64,000 nucleotides of DNA from a virus, in the IMG/VR virus record IMGVR_UViG_3300049215_000223, positions 1-64,000 of that record; one strand, 5' to 3'. The translations under genes and the position numbers were made by a program. The notes beneath the pieces are model-generated. The model did no database searches and was not told where the DNA came from. It saw only the letters and a list, made by a program, of their open reading frames with translations. Of the stretch, positions 29,685-36,030 are shown one piece after another (positions within the stretch are counted from its first letter, which is position 1; each line of letters begins with the position of its first letter).

Positions 29685-29699
29685 CCGTTTGGCGATGGG
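29685..29699 (-). repeat. 15-bp intercistronic element, copy 13
   Basis: CCGTTTGGCGATGGG; 2 nt after the stop of the gene at 29702, with structured RNAs rather than a gene downstream. Confidence 0.75.
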
Positions 29700-29701
29700 C
29701 T

Positions 29702-29875
29702 TCACTTCCCAGTCAATCGATGGTAGCCGTAGAAGACGACACCACCGATCAAGAAGTACCACGGCACGCCGTGATCGGAAACATGAAACGCCGTTTGACC
29801 CGTTCCCGGAATCATCGAGATCACGATCGCCATGGTGAAAACCGTGGCGAGAAGAATGACGAACAATCGACCCAT
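29702..29875 (-). CDS. 57-aa membrane protein
   Basis: MGRLFVILLATVFTMAIVIS is a hydrophobic helix, then a loop and a second hydrophobic stretch ending GYHRLTGK. ATG is preceded by AAGGGAG. Function unknown. Confidence 0.55.
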   Translation of the reverse strand: MGRLFVILLATVFTMAIVISMIPGTGQTAFHVSDHGVPWYFLIGGVVFYGYHRLTGK

Positions 29876-29904
29876 TGTCTTGCTCCCTTGCCCTTCGCTT
29901 CATG

Positions 29905-29919
29905 CCGTTTGGCGATGGG
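29905..29919 (-). repeat. 15-bp intercistronic element, copy 14
   Basis: CCGTTTGGCGATGGG; 29 nt upstream of the start at 29875 and just downstream of a terminator hairpin. Confidence 0.75.
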
Positions 29920-29923
29920 AAAA

Positions 29924-29966
29924 GCTACGGCAAAGTAAAAACGACCACGCCCTACTTTGCCGTAGC
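29924..29966 (-). terminator. Long terminator-like hairpin
   Basis: A 14-bp perfect stem (29924-29937 with 29953-29966), followed on the minus strand by TTTTCCC. No gene precedes it within 400 nt, so it may end a non-coding transcript from the palindrome-bearing region to the right. Confidence 0.55.
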
Positions 29967-30005
29967 ATGTTTTGGTTTTACGCAGCTTGTCTCAGGTACT
30001 TCGCG

Positions 30006-30020
30006 CCGTTTGGCGATGGG
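30006..30020 (-). repeat. 15-bp intercistronic element, copy 15
   Basis: CCGTTTGGCGATGGG; no gene directly downstream. Confidence 0.75.
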
Positions 30021-30054
30021 TATGTTTCATTGTTCACATACCTTTGGTTATTAG
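30021..30054. other. Hairpin between copies 15 and 16
   Basis: GGTATGT/ACATACC (7 bp) fills most of the 34 nt between two element copies. No coding frame. Confidence 0.4.
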
Positions 30055-30069
30055 CCGTTTGGCGATGGG
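30055..30069 (-). repeat. 15-bp intercistronic element, copy 16
   Basis: CCGTTTGGCGATGGG, 34 nt from copy 15. Confidence 0.75.
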
Positions 30070-30080
30070 CTAGCTTCCCT

Positions 30081-30096
30081 TGGCACCATTCTTGCA
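30081..30096 (+). promoter_or_regulatory. Sigma-54-like box
   Basis: TGGCACCATTCTTGCA, a full match to TGGCAC-N5-TTGC with 10 nt between GG and GC. No plus-strand gene follows, so it may be a lone box of the palindrome family or a promoter for a non-coding RNA. Confidence 0.4.
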
Positions 30097-30134
30097 ACGC
30101 GTGCGCGCGTCGCGCGTTATGAGGCGGCGACTTT

Positions 30135-30167
30135 GGCACGCACCCTGCACATTGCAACGACCATGCC
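30135..30167. promoter_or_regulatory. GG-N10-GC palindrome
   Basis: Plus box TGGCACGCACCCTGCA and minus box TGGCATGGTCGTTGCA facing each other with 5 nt between GC pairs. Beside an alternating GC-rich stretch (30100-30120). Confidence 0.55.
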
Positions 30168-30294
30168 ATATCCCGTTTGACATTATGTGAAGGCGTAGCC
30201 CGCTGCGCTGACCATACATTGCCCTATATGACACTACATGTATGGTGGGCAAGTGCGTTCGCTATAAAATTTCAGCCACACTGGAATCCCGCTT

Positions 30295-30327
30295 GGCATG
30301 TAAACTGCATATAGCAACAAGCATGCC
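30295..30327. promoter_or_regulatory. GG-N10-GC palindrome
   Basis: Plus box TGGCATGTAAACTGCA and minus box TGGCATGCTTGTTGCT, with the 33-bp geometry of the other copies. Located just left of the terminator at 30341. Confidence 0.55.
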
Positions 30328-30340
30328 AGCCCGAAAGCGG

Positions 30341-30387
30341 AAAAAGAAAAAGCCCTACCACCTTTCCGCCAAGAAGGTGATAGGGCT
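30341..30387 (-). terminator. Rho-independent terminator
   Basis: A 14-bp stem (30351-30364 with 30374-30387, one mismatch), then TTTTTCTTTTT on the minus strand. Ends the operon carrying the genes at 30395-30943. Confidence 0.75.
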
Positions 30388-30394
30388 AAGAAGT

Positions 30395-30451
30395 TTAGTA
30401 GCCCGAGCAGGGCATGATGAACAGCTCGACGAGACACTCGATCTTGATCAT
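30395..30451 (-). CDS. 18-aa peptide with perfect ribosome site
   Basis: MIKIECLVELFIMPCSGY, preceded by AAGGAGG at ideal spacing, directly after the stop of the gene at 30462 and directly before a terminator. The ribosome site is the best in the window, which supports translation despite the length. Confidence 0.45.
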   Translation of the reverse strand: MIKIECLVELFIMPCSGY

Positions 30452-30461
30452 GACTCCTCCT

Positions 30462-30713
30462 TCAGAAGAGATCGGTTCGTTCGCTGGGCAGAGCCACACG
30501 CGTGCATTGCGGGTAACTCTGAATCAGACACATCCCCTTGAGGTCGCACCAATCCTCCAAGGACAGATGCGACACCACCGTGCCATACAGCACGTCGCGT
30601 GGATTGTGACGCTTGCAGACCATCACGTGATACTGCATCGCGATAGCTTCCGCTTCGACGACACGGATCTCGAATGTCTTGGACGTGAGAAGACTTTGAA
30701 CGACAGTCATCAT
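30462..30713 (-). CDS. 83-aa protein
   Basis: Tandem ATGs at 30713 and 30710. A beta/alpha start (TVVQSLLTSKTFEIRVVEAE), then LEDWCDLKGMC. Function unknown. Confidence 0.5.
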   Translation of the reverse strand: MMTVVQSLLTSKTFEIRVVEAEAIAMQYHVMVCKRHNPRDVLYGTVVSHLSLEDWCDLKGMCLIQSYPQCTRVALPSERTDLF

Positions 30714-30943
30714 ACACCTTCCTTCAAGAGACGGGAGAAGTACACTTCCCATTCGCGGGAAGCGATACCAGCAAAGTCGAGAGGAGAACCCTCCTCGTGG
30801 TCTGACTCTTCGGGCAACATGCCCACGAAGGGACAAGTGCTTTCGCAGTCGTCGTCACACGGACCCTCGCGTCGCTCCGATTCACGAAAGCGATCGATTG
30901 CCGTGTAGTCGTCACCTGCAACGATGTCGAGATAGAAACTCAT
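30710..30943 (-). CDS. Acidic 77-aa protein
   Basis: MSFYLDIVAGDDYTAIDRF, a Cys-containing acidic middle (GPCDDDCESTCPF) and a helix (WEVYFSRLLKEGV). Overlaps the next gene start. Confidence 0.5.
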   Translation of the reverse strand: MSFYLDIVAGDDYTAIDRFRESERREGPCDDDCESTCPFVGMLPEESDHEEGSPLDFAGIASREWEVYFSRLLKEGV

Positions 30944-30972
30944 GTCATCCTCCGATATGATGGCGGTTCATG

Positions 30973-30987
30973 CCGTTGGGCGATGGG
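30973..30987 (-). repeat. 15-bp intercistronic element, copy 17
   Basis: CCGTTGGGCGATGGG; 2 nt after the stop of the gene at 30990, 29 nt before the start at 30943. Confidence 0.75.
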
Positions 30988-30989
30988 AC

Positions 30990-31322
30990 TCAGGGGAAGC
31001 ACTTGTTATACTTGTCGCGCCAATCCTGAATTGCTGCGTCAGCGCTCGTACCTTTTCCGATGATAGAGTATCCCGGATGATGAGCCGTCCAATCGAATCG
31101 ACTCCACTTCGTGCAGACGATCTGATAGTCCGGTATGTGTGCAGACTTGGGACGTTCCGGTTTCGCAATCAAAGGGATCTTGCGATCTCCCTCGCGAAAC
31201 TCTAGGGAATCGCTATGGGAATTGGGAAACACACAATCCCCTTGTTTGACGTGTTTGATGATACGGGTTAGAGGTATGGCTTTACCATCCGTATCTAGAC
31301 GTGCTTTGGTTGCTTTAGCCAT
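30990..31322 (-). CDS. 110-aa basic protein
   Basis: Start 31322 inside the end of the upstream gene (8-nt overlap). LTRIIKHVKQGDCVFPNSH, then FDWTAHHPGYSIIGKGTSA and a helix. Function unknown. Confidence 0.5.
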   Translation of the reverse strand: MAKATKARLDTDGKAIPLTRIIKHVKQGDCVFPNSHSDSLEFREGDRKIPLIAKPERPKSAHIPDYQIVCTKWSRFDWTAHHPGYSIIGKGTSADAAIQDWRDKYNKCFP

Positions 31323-31473
31323 CGAGCCATTCTCGCTTTCGACGAGCATCGTTGGCACGGCGATCCTGCTTGGATCGCATCTTGCCTGCTTTGCGGTGCA
31401 TGGCTGCAACTGCAACCCCCGAACGCTTGGGACGATGATCCTCTTCTTTGATGTGAATCAAAGTCTTGCTCAT
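31315..31473 (-). CDS. Basic 52-aa protein
   Basis: MSKTLIHIKEEDHRPKRSG, then a Lys/Arg-rich helix (RRANDARRKREWLDG). Likely nucleic-acid-associated. 15 nt after element copy 18. Confidence 0.5.
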   Translation of the reverse strand: MSKTLIHIKEEDHRPKRSGVAVAAMHRKAGKMRSKQDRRANDARRKREWLDG

Positions 31474-31488
31474 GTCTACACCTTCAAG

Positions 31489-31503
31489 CCGTTTGGCGAT
31501 GGG
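31489..31503 (-). repeat. 15-bp intercistronic element, copy 18
   Basis: CCGTTTGGCGATGGG; 1 nt after the stop of the 27-aa frame and 15 nt before the start at 31473. Confidence 0.75.
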
Positions 31504-31504
31504 T

Positions 31505-31588
31505 TTAGGTACGAATCTCGACGATACACAGATAGGCGAGAATACCCACTACCGCCCAACCTGCAAGTGTCATGCCAATGATGACCAT
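31505..31588 (-). CDS. 27-aa membrane peptide
   Basis: MVIIGMTLAGWAVVGILAYL, then IVEIRT. The ATG is buried in an 11-bp hairpin stem. No clear ribosome site. Confidence 0.35.
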   Translation of the reverse strand: MVIIGMTLAGWAVVGILAYLCIVEIRT

Positions 31589-31596
31589 GACACTTG
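31564..31596. repeat. 11-bp perfect inverted repeat over a start codon
   Basis: CAAGTGTCATG (31564-31574) and its complement (31586-31596) around an 11-nt loop. In RNA it would hide the ATG of the 27-aa frame, or act as a 3' hairpin of the gene at 31612. Confidence 0.7.
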
Positions 31597-31611
31597 TGAG
31601 AGGGGTGGCTT

Positions 31612-31938
31612 TCAATCCCGCCCCATTGCTTCATTGTAGCCATCGCAACCAAACGCCATGCCAGCTTGCATAGCATTCTCGCGCTTCCAATCGGAATCGT
31701 CGTCGCGAGTTTTGCGGTAGTTCGGATTCTTGCGGTACCTGGAAGAGATCCCGTGCTTTGATAGCTCGGAATCCTCCAATCCGTCAAGCTCGATGTACTT
31801 CACGCTTGAATCCCCAGGATCCGCGTGGAATGCTTCGATCGCTTCTTCGAGTGAATCGAAGTCTTCGCCCGTGAAGCAATCGTCGTTTTCCTCGTCAGGG
31901 TGCGAACCCCAATGCGAGACACTGAACGGCTTACTCAT
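31612..31938 (-). CDS. 108-aa protein
   Basis: VSHWGSHPDEENDDCFTGED, a helix, YIELDGLED, then RKNPNYRKTRDDDSDWKREN and a Gly-rich end (GMAFGCDGYNEAMG). The RNPxYR...DDDSxWKRE stretch looks like a conserved phage pattern. Function unknown. Confidence 0.55.
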   Translation of the reverse strand: MSKPFSVSHWGSHPDEENDDCFTGEDFDSLEEAIEAFHADPGDSSVKYIELDGLEDSELSKHGISSRYRKNPNYRKTRDDDSDWKRENAMQAGMAFGCDGYNEAMGRD

Positions 31939-31961
31939 CCGTCACCTCACATCAACCTGTT

Positions 31962-32081
31962 TCACACCGTTTGGCGATGGGCGTCGCAGTAACGACATTG
32001 TGAGCGAATGCACATGGCATACTTATTGCTCACGTAGTCCGCGCATGAGTACATGCACCTTGGATACCGCAACAATTGCAC
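31962..32081 (-). CDS. Cys-rich ~39-aa peptide running into a repeat
   Basis: CMYSCADYVSNKYAMC, then SQCRYCDAHR gives three CxxC-like pairs. The stop lies beyond element copy 19, so the last residues come from the repeat. Start uncertain (GTG 32081 or ATG 32054). Confidence 0.4.
   Translation of the reverse strand: MQLLRYPRCMYSCADYVSNKYAMCIRSQCRYCDAHRQTV
31967..31981 (-). repeat. 15-bp intercistronic element, copy 19
   Basis: CCGTTTGGCGATGGG, 28 nt upstream of the start at 31938. Confidence 0.75.
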
Positions 32082-32128
32082 GACAACCGTTTTACCGTAT
32101 CGCCGCGACTGACAACCTACCTTTCATA

Positions 32129-32143
32129 CCGTTTGGCGATGGG
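32129..32143 (-). repeat. 15-bp intercistronic element, copy 20
   Basis: CCGTTTGGCGATGGG, 25 nt left of a GG-N10-GC palindrome. Confidence 0.75.
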
Positions 32144-32168
32144 ACATTCATCCAGCTGCAATTGACTT

Positions 32169-32201
32169 GGCTCGAACATTGCACATTGCAAAACCAATGC
32201 C
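32169..32201. promoter_or_regulatory. GG-N10-GC palindrome
   Basis: Plus box TGGCTCGAACATTGCA, minus box TGGCATTGGTTTTGCA, 5 nt between GC pairs. It follows the terminator of the gene at 32273, so a promoter for the leftward operon is plausible. Confidence 0.6.
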
Positions 32202-32220
32202 AACCAAAAAGCAGAACGCA

Positions 32221-32253
32221 AAAAAGCCCGACACCCTTTCGGGCATCGGGCTC
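32221..32253 (-). terminator. Rho-independent terminator
   Basis: AGCCCGA/TCGGGCT with an inner GCCCG/AGGGT-like stem, followed by a T6 run on the minus strand; 20 nt past the gene at 32273. Confidence 0.75.
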
Positions 32254-32272
32254 TTTCTGCTGCGGCTGGAAA

Positions 32273-33055
32273 TCAGCTTTCCAGTGCGGCGCGAATCTCG
32301 GCGAGGCGATCTTCTTCGAGCTTGATCGTCTGCGCGTAGGTCAGCGCTTGCGTCGCACTGAGCACCGCGAAGCACTCCGCTGCTGGCATGGCGAGCGCTT
32401 GATCGAGCAAGCGCATCTCGTTTTCGCTGAGCGCTTCCCTCGCCGCTTCGCGAGTCTCGCAGATCGTATCAGCCGCGAGACGTTCGCGAGCGATCAGATC
32501 GCGCATCCGTCGCGCCTCGTAATCGGGCATTCCTGCGACGTAACCCTTACCCGTGGCGCGACGTTCGACCGTTTGGACGGGGCGAGGGTCGAGCGCACGG
32601 ATCGCTGTCATGTTGGCGCGCAATTCTTGCGCCCCGAACGTGAGGACGTTGTGCTCGTGAACGTTGCCCGAATCATCTACGACGCGCGGACCTTGCGCAT
32701 CGTAGCCAGTGAACGCGGCGATGGCACGGATCTTGTCGTTCAGGATCTCCTTGTCCAGCGTGAACGGAATTCCGTTCTCGGTGTAACGAGTGCCAGCGGC
32801 GCGCATGGCGAGCACGAAACCCTTGGCATCGATCGTGCCTTTCGGCTCGACGGGAAAGGCGAGACGCGGGGCGGCGAGCTCGATGGGTGCGCTCTCTTCT
32901 TTCTTGGCACGGAGCTTGCGCATCGTGGGTTTCACGACGGGCGACGCAGGGCGGTCGATCGCCTCGACGATGGCATGGCTCTTGCTATCGTCCGTGACGG
33001 GCGAGGCGTAGGACGCGGCGAGGGAAGCGAGAAACGTTGCGGTCAGATCAGTCAT
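32273..33055 (-). CDS. GC-rich 260-aa protein
   Basis: Disordered Ala/Pro/Lys-rich N-terminal third, a middle beta/alpha part (DAKGFVLAMRAAGTRYTENGI) and a long charged helix (ARRMRDLIARERLAADTI onwards). First gene left of the divergent region. Its GC-rich codons contrast with the AT-rich DNA to its right. No domain recognised. Confidence 0.6.
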   Translation of the reverse strand: MTDLTATFLASLAASYASPVTDDSKSHAIVEAIDRPASPVVKPTMRKLRAKKEESAPIELAAPRLAFPVEPKGTIDAKGFVLAMRAAGTRYTENGIPFTLDKEILNDKIRAIAAFTGYDAQGPRVVDDSGNVHEHNVLTFGAQELRANMTAIRALDPRPVQTVERRATGKGYVAGMPDYEARRMRDLIARERLAADTICETREAAREALSENEMRLLDQALAMPAAECFAVLSATQALTYAQTIKLEEDRLAEIRAALES

Positions 33056-33084
33056 GGCGGGAACCTCCTAACCCTAGGTGCTAG

Positions 33085-33099
33085 CCGTTTGGCGATGGG
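33085..33099 (-). repeat. 15-bp intercistronic element, copy 21
   Basis: CCGTTTGGCGATGGG, 29 nt upstream of the start at 33055. Rightmost copy. Confidence 0.75.
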
Positions 33100-33120
33100 G
33101 CGACCGCCCTGTTTTGCCTT

Positions 33121-33153
33121 GGCTCGGGCTTTGCATAGTGCAAAAGGTATGCC
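33121..33153. promoter_or_regulatory. GG-N10-GC palindrome
   Basis: Plus box GGCTCGGGCTTTGC, minus box TGGCATACCTTTTGCA, 5 nt between GC pairs. Its minus box could drive the gene at 33055. Confidence 0.6.
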
Positions 33154-33200
33154 AAAGTAGGGAAAACTCCCACCATGTAGGCAAAACTCTTATCCTTCGT

Positions 33201-33233
33201 GGTACCGACCTTGCTTATTGCAAAAACAATACC
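33201..33233. promoter_or_regulatory. GG-N10-GC palindrome
   Basis: Plus box TGGTACCGACCTTGCT, minus box TGGTATTGTTTTTGCA. Second of three palindromes in 220 bp. Confidence 0.55.
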
Positions 33234-33311
33234 AATGATCAATAAGAAAAGAAAAAACTATTATGTTATCATTGTAAAAGAATAATTACTATCTAATTGT
33301 AATTGATCGAT

Positions 33312-33344
33312 GGTATGATCATTGCTTAGAGCAATAACAGTGCC
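33312..33344. promoter_or_regulatory. GG-N10-GC palindrome
   Basis: Plus box TGGTATGATCATTGCT, minus box TGGCACTGTTATTGCT; the minus box is a perfect sigma-54 consensus. Confidence 0.6.
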
Positions 33345-33389
33345 ACCCCCAATTCCACAGCCAGAGTAAACCTGGGGGATGACCGGCAT

Positions 33390-33405
33390 TGGCACGCTTC
33401 TTGCC
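33390..33405 (+). promoter_or_regulatory. Sigma-54-like promoter box
   Basis: TGGCACGCTTCTTGCC matches TGGCACG-N4-TTGC exactly, without a partner box. It points to the two protease genes 560 nt to the right, so a long leader or another RNA would lie between. Confidence 0.5.
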
Positions 33406-33966
33406 TCCCAAACGGGGGTCTAACTGCCAATTGAACCACCAAACTAGATACAAACAGATACAAACTAACCCCAAACAAACATAATTACCATATCTGTATC
33501 GCCATTACCATATAAAACCATACAAATATCGTCACATATGGTCATTTTACAATTCCATATTCCTTAAAGCATCTTATCACATTATAAACAATATAATATC
33601 AACCATACATGAACATATATGACCATATGTTGCCATACATATATGACCATATGTTGCCATACATATAGTATCACATATAGTCATTCAATAGATTAGGGTA
33701 GCCAGTCAACACCAGGCGAGGATAACCTACCTGACACCCAATTGCTGGCACGAGAATCAATTTAAAACTATCTTCCCACCCCAAACAACCCCATGACGCC
33801 AGAAGAGAGACCAAGAGTCTTATAAATAGATTTAAGGGCAAAGCTCATCCATAAATATTAATGAGTAAAATGCAAATAGATCAAAAGGTTCTGGGGTTAA
33901 TAAGGCATTTTTCTTTTAACCTTCTCACACGCAAGCCACCTGCAGGGTTAGAAGATCGGAATTTAC
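33406..33966. other. AT-rich non-coding divergent region
   Basis: No gene supported. Many CCATAT/ATATGG motifs at 33485-33690 around a 24-bp tandem repeat. Gene direction changes here and base composition shifts. A replication origin, partition site or regulatory hub is possible. Confidence 0.4.
33613..33660. repeat. 24-bp tandem repeat, two perfect copies
   Basis: Units 33613-33636 and 33637-33660 are identical (each starts ACATATATGACC), followed by a partial third unit. Confidence 0.9.
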
Positions 33967-34743
33967 ATGAAGAACGCTTCAAGATTGCTCGCTCTTTTCA
34001 CATTGGCATTAGTAATAACCTCATGCGGAGGGATGATAACCAACAGGCAACCCAGTTCATTAGTAAGGCACATGGGAAGTAGTACGGTAGCATTAGTATT
34101 CCAGGTAGAGGGAGAATACAGACCATTTTGCACAGGTGTATGGGTAGAAGACAAGAAGATACTAACAGCCAATCACTGTATTAATGCGGTAGCCAAGGCG
34201 ATAGCTCAGAAGGAATCAGGCGATGAGGAAGCGCTTGTACCAGACGATACGGTAGGCACACCAATTCATTATATTTTAGAGAACGAAGTCCAAGCGGTAG
34301 GACAAGAGCCATATGCCATTCACTTAGGCAAAGCGGTCAAGGTAGATGAGGATCATGACTTAGCATTAGTGGAAGCATTAGGACCGGTACCATCGCATGA
34401 CGTAGCGAAGTTAGTAAGTACCTCACCAGCGATTGGAGAGAAGCTACATTTTGTGGGACATGTTAGAGGTTTGTATTGGACATATGTTGATGGAATAGTT
34501 GCAGCATATCGTGAGGATTTGGTACATAAGGGACCAATCATGCAAGTATCAGCACCAGTTTACTTTGGTAATTCTGGAGGCGGAGCCTTTACAGAAAGTG
34601 GCGAGTTATGTGGCATTGCATCTTATTTGATGCCAGCACCAATTACAGCGGGATACATTCACGCAGAGAGCATTCGCAAGTTTTTAATGCCATCGGACGA
34701 TGTTAAGGCACCATTCCGTGGCAAGATCATCAACAAGGAGTGA
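33967..34743 (+). CDS. Trypsin-like serine protease, lipoprotein
   Basis: A 258-aa exported protease. Signal peptide with lipobox VITSCGG near residue 20. The catalytic triad is visible: His in LTANHCIN, Asp in DHDLALVE, Ser in GNSGGGAF. Lipid-anchored in the envelope or secreted. It overlaps the ribosome site of the metalloprotease gene, so both are co-expressed. Confidence 0.85.
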   Translation: MKNASRLLALFTLALVITSCGGMITNRQPSSLVRHMGSSTVALVFQVEGEYRPFCTGVWVEDKKILTANHCINAVAKAIAQKESGDEEALVPDDTVGTPIHYILENEVQAVGQEPYAIHLGKAVKVDEDHDLALVEALGPVPSHDVAKLVSTSPAIGEKLHFVGHVRGLYWTYVDGIVAAYREDLVHKGPIMQVSAPVYFGNSGGGAFTESGELCGIASYLMPAPITAGYIHAESIRKFLMPSDDVKAPFRGKIINKE

Positions 34744-34747
34744 AAGT

Positions 34748-35383
34748 ATGTTTAAACGCTTTTGCTTATTCGTTATGGTTATCATTCTTAGTTTAGTTGG
34801 AGTAGATTGTGGACCGCCACCGGTTCGCCCATTTGCTTATACGCATCACGGACATGCAGCTTATGCACCCATTAAGATCATTCCAATATGGATTGACAAG
34901 GAATTTAGTGAGGGAGATAAGCTAGCGATAGACGATGCGATTAACCAATGGAATTTTGCATTGAACAACTACATAGTGTTGAGGGTAGTGAACGACAACT
35001 TTGATATGGAGCCGAGTGTAATTAATCGGGTTATGTTAAAGGGCGAGGGATGGTTGATACTCAAGATTAACAGTGGCAGTGAGTTTGTGCATGATGAAGG
35101 GTGTATGTTGACACTTGCCTTTGTGAACGAGATAGGTGGAAACAGGGCATACTTTATTAGGGACAGGCTTGGGAGTGATCAGATGATAGGGGTAGCGATG
35201 CATGAGATTGGGCATTTGCTAGGTGCAAAGCATGATCATGCTCATTTGATGAGACCTGTATTTAATTGGGCGACTTATCGATGTGTAGATGAGGAAGCTA
35301 TCAAGAAGGTAGCGGCATATCAGCATTTAGAGTTCAAGTACATGAATTACTGTGAATATGGACCAGAGCTTCAGGACAAGTGA
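34748..35383 (+). CDS. Matrixin-like zinc metalloprotease, exported
   Basis: Start 34748 follows GGAGTGAAAG. N-terminal hydrophobic signal with VDCGPPP (possible lipobox). MHEIGHLLGAKHDH is HExxHxxGxxH; a later Met (HLMRPVF) may form the Met-turn. 211 aa. Similar plan to the 8728 protease. Confidence 0.8.
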   Translation: MFKRFCLFVMVIILSLVGVDCGPPPVRPFAYTHHGHAAYAPIKIIPIWIDKEFSEGDKLAIDDAINQWNFALNNYIVLRVVNDNFDMEPSVINRVMLKGEGWLILKINSGSEFVHDEGCMLTLAFVNEIGGNRAYFIRDRLGSDQMIGVAMHEIGHLLGAKHDHAHLMRPVFNWATYRCVDEEAIKKVAAYQHLEFKYMNYCEYGPELQDK

Positions 35384-35442
35384 TTTAGGAGAACAAAGAA
35401 TAGGAGAGGAACTTATCTTTGACGTTCATTGGATTGATATTA

Positions 35443-35634
35443 TTAGGACTCATCGGCTTCGATGAGAGTTTTATTTTCCACTGTATCTAGGGCGATGGCA
35501 TAGCTATTTTCAAGGAAGATATCTCGCCATCTAGAATAGATTTGAACTCTAGTAACGCCTGGATGTTTGGCATTGGAGCAGGTAGAACAATAGCCAATGT
35601 TTACTAGGGTATTTTGGCAGAATGGGCAGATCAT
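35443..35634 (-). CDS. Cys-ribbon array, last member, truncated (63 aa)
   Basis: MICPFCQNTLV...CSTCSNA is the family ribbon (CxxC...CxxC), but the usual C-terminal ITPxNV...TFS part is missing. Translation is coupled to the 35631 gene by ATGA. Confidence 0.6.
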   Translation of the reverse strand: MICPFCQNTLVNIGYCSTCSNAKHPGVTRVQIYSRWRDIFLENSYAIALDTVENKTLIEADES

Positions 35635-35984
35635 GAGAAGGTTAGGATGGTTGCTAGTTTTTGCTCGGCATTTTGGGGAGTGACATTTTGGATGAGATAA
35701 GGGATGTCAAGGATTTTTTTAGCGAAGAACCAGGTTAGTTTTGAGTTATTAGTTTCTGGATTTTTGGTACGAAAGATGATGGTACGATTGCCAGTGAGCC
35801 GCAGATTGAGTTCATACTCGAAGTCTTCCTTTTGGATTTTGAATACAATCTCTTGGAGGTCTTTGTCATGGTAGAATCTAGCTTTGCAAGGTTCGCAATT
35901 CCACCAAGGGGACATGACAGTAGAACAGGCTCCATGGCAGAAGGGACAATAGAATTGGGGCGTTTTGAAGATATTGGGGTCCAT
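35631..35984 (-). CDS. Cys-ribbon array protein (117 aa)
   Basis: CPFCHGAC...WWNCEPC ribbon, beta-rich middle, end NVTPQNAEQKLATILTFS. A complete member that shows the family signature well. Preceded by a 46-nt gap, so it may have its own start signals. Confidence 0.7.
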   Translation of the reverse strand: MDPNIFKTPQFYCPFCHGACSTVMSPWWNCEPCKARFYHDKDLQEIVFKIQKEDFEYELNLRLTGNRTIIFRTKNPETNNSKLTWFFAKKILDIPYLIQNVTPQNAEQKLATILTFS

Positions 35985-36030
35985 GAGGGAGGGTCCGGGC
36001 GAGATCGGAAATTTATGTCGCGTAAATTTA

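Noticed and set aside
29978-30169. Minus frame across element copies 15 and 16
   Set aside because: It is built from repeats and hairpin sequence, with no ribosome site.
32015-32029. Plus-strand TGGCATACTTATTGC, a sigma-54-like box
   Set aside because: It lies in antisense of the Cys-rich peptide frame at 31962-32081 (codons for VSNKYAM), has no partner box and leads to no plus gene.
9781-33099. The 15-bp repeats as a CRISPR array
   Set aside because: Repeats are too short, irregularly spaced, separated by genes, and no cas genes are seen.
31730-33160. 476-aa plus-strand frame
   Set aside because: It is the antisense of GC-rich minus genes, contains repeat-encoded segments and has no ribosome site.
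33861-34082. 73-aa plus frame before the serine protease
   Set aside because: It mostly overlaps the protease signal-peptide coding in another frame and shows no coherent domain.
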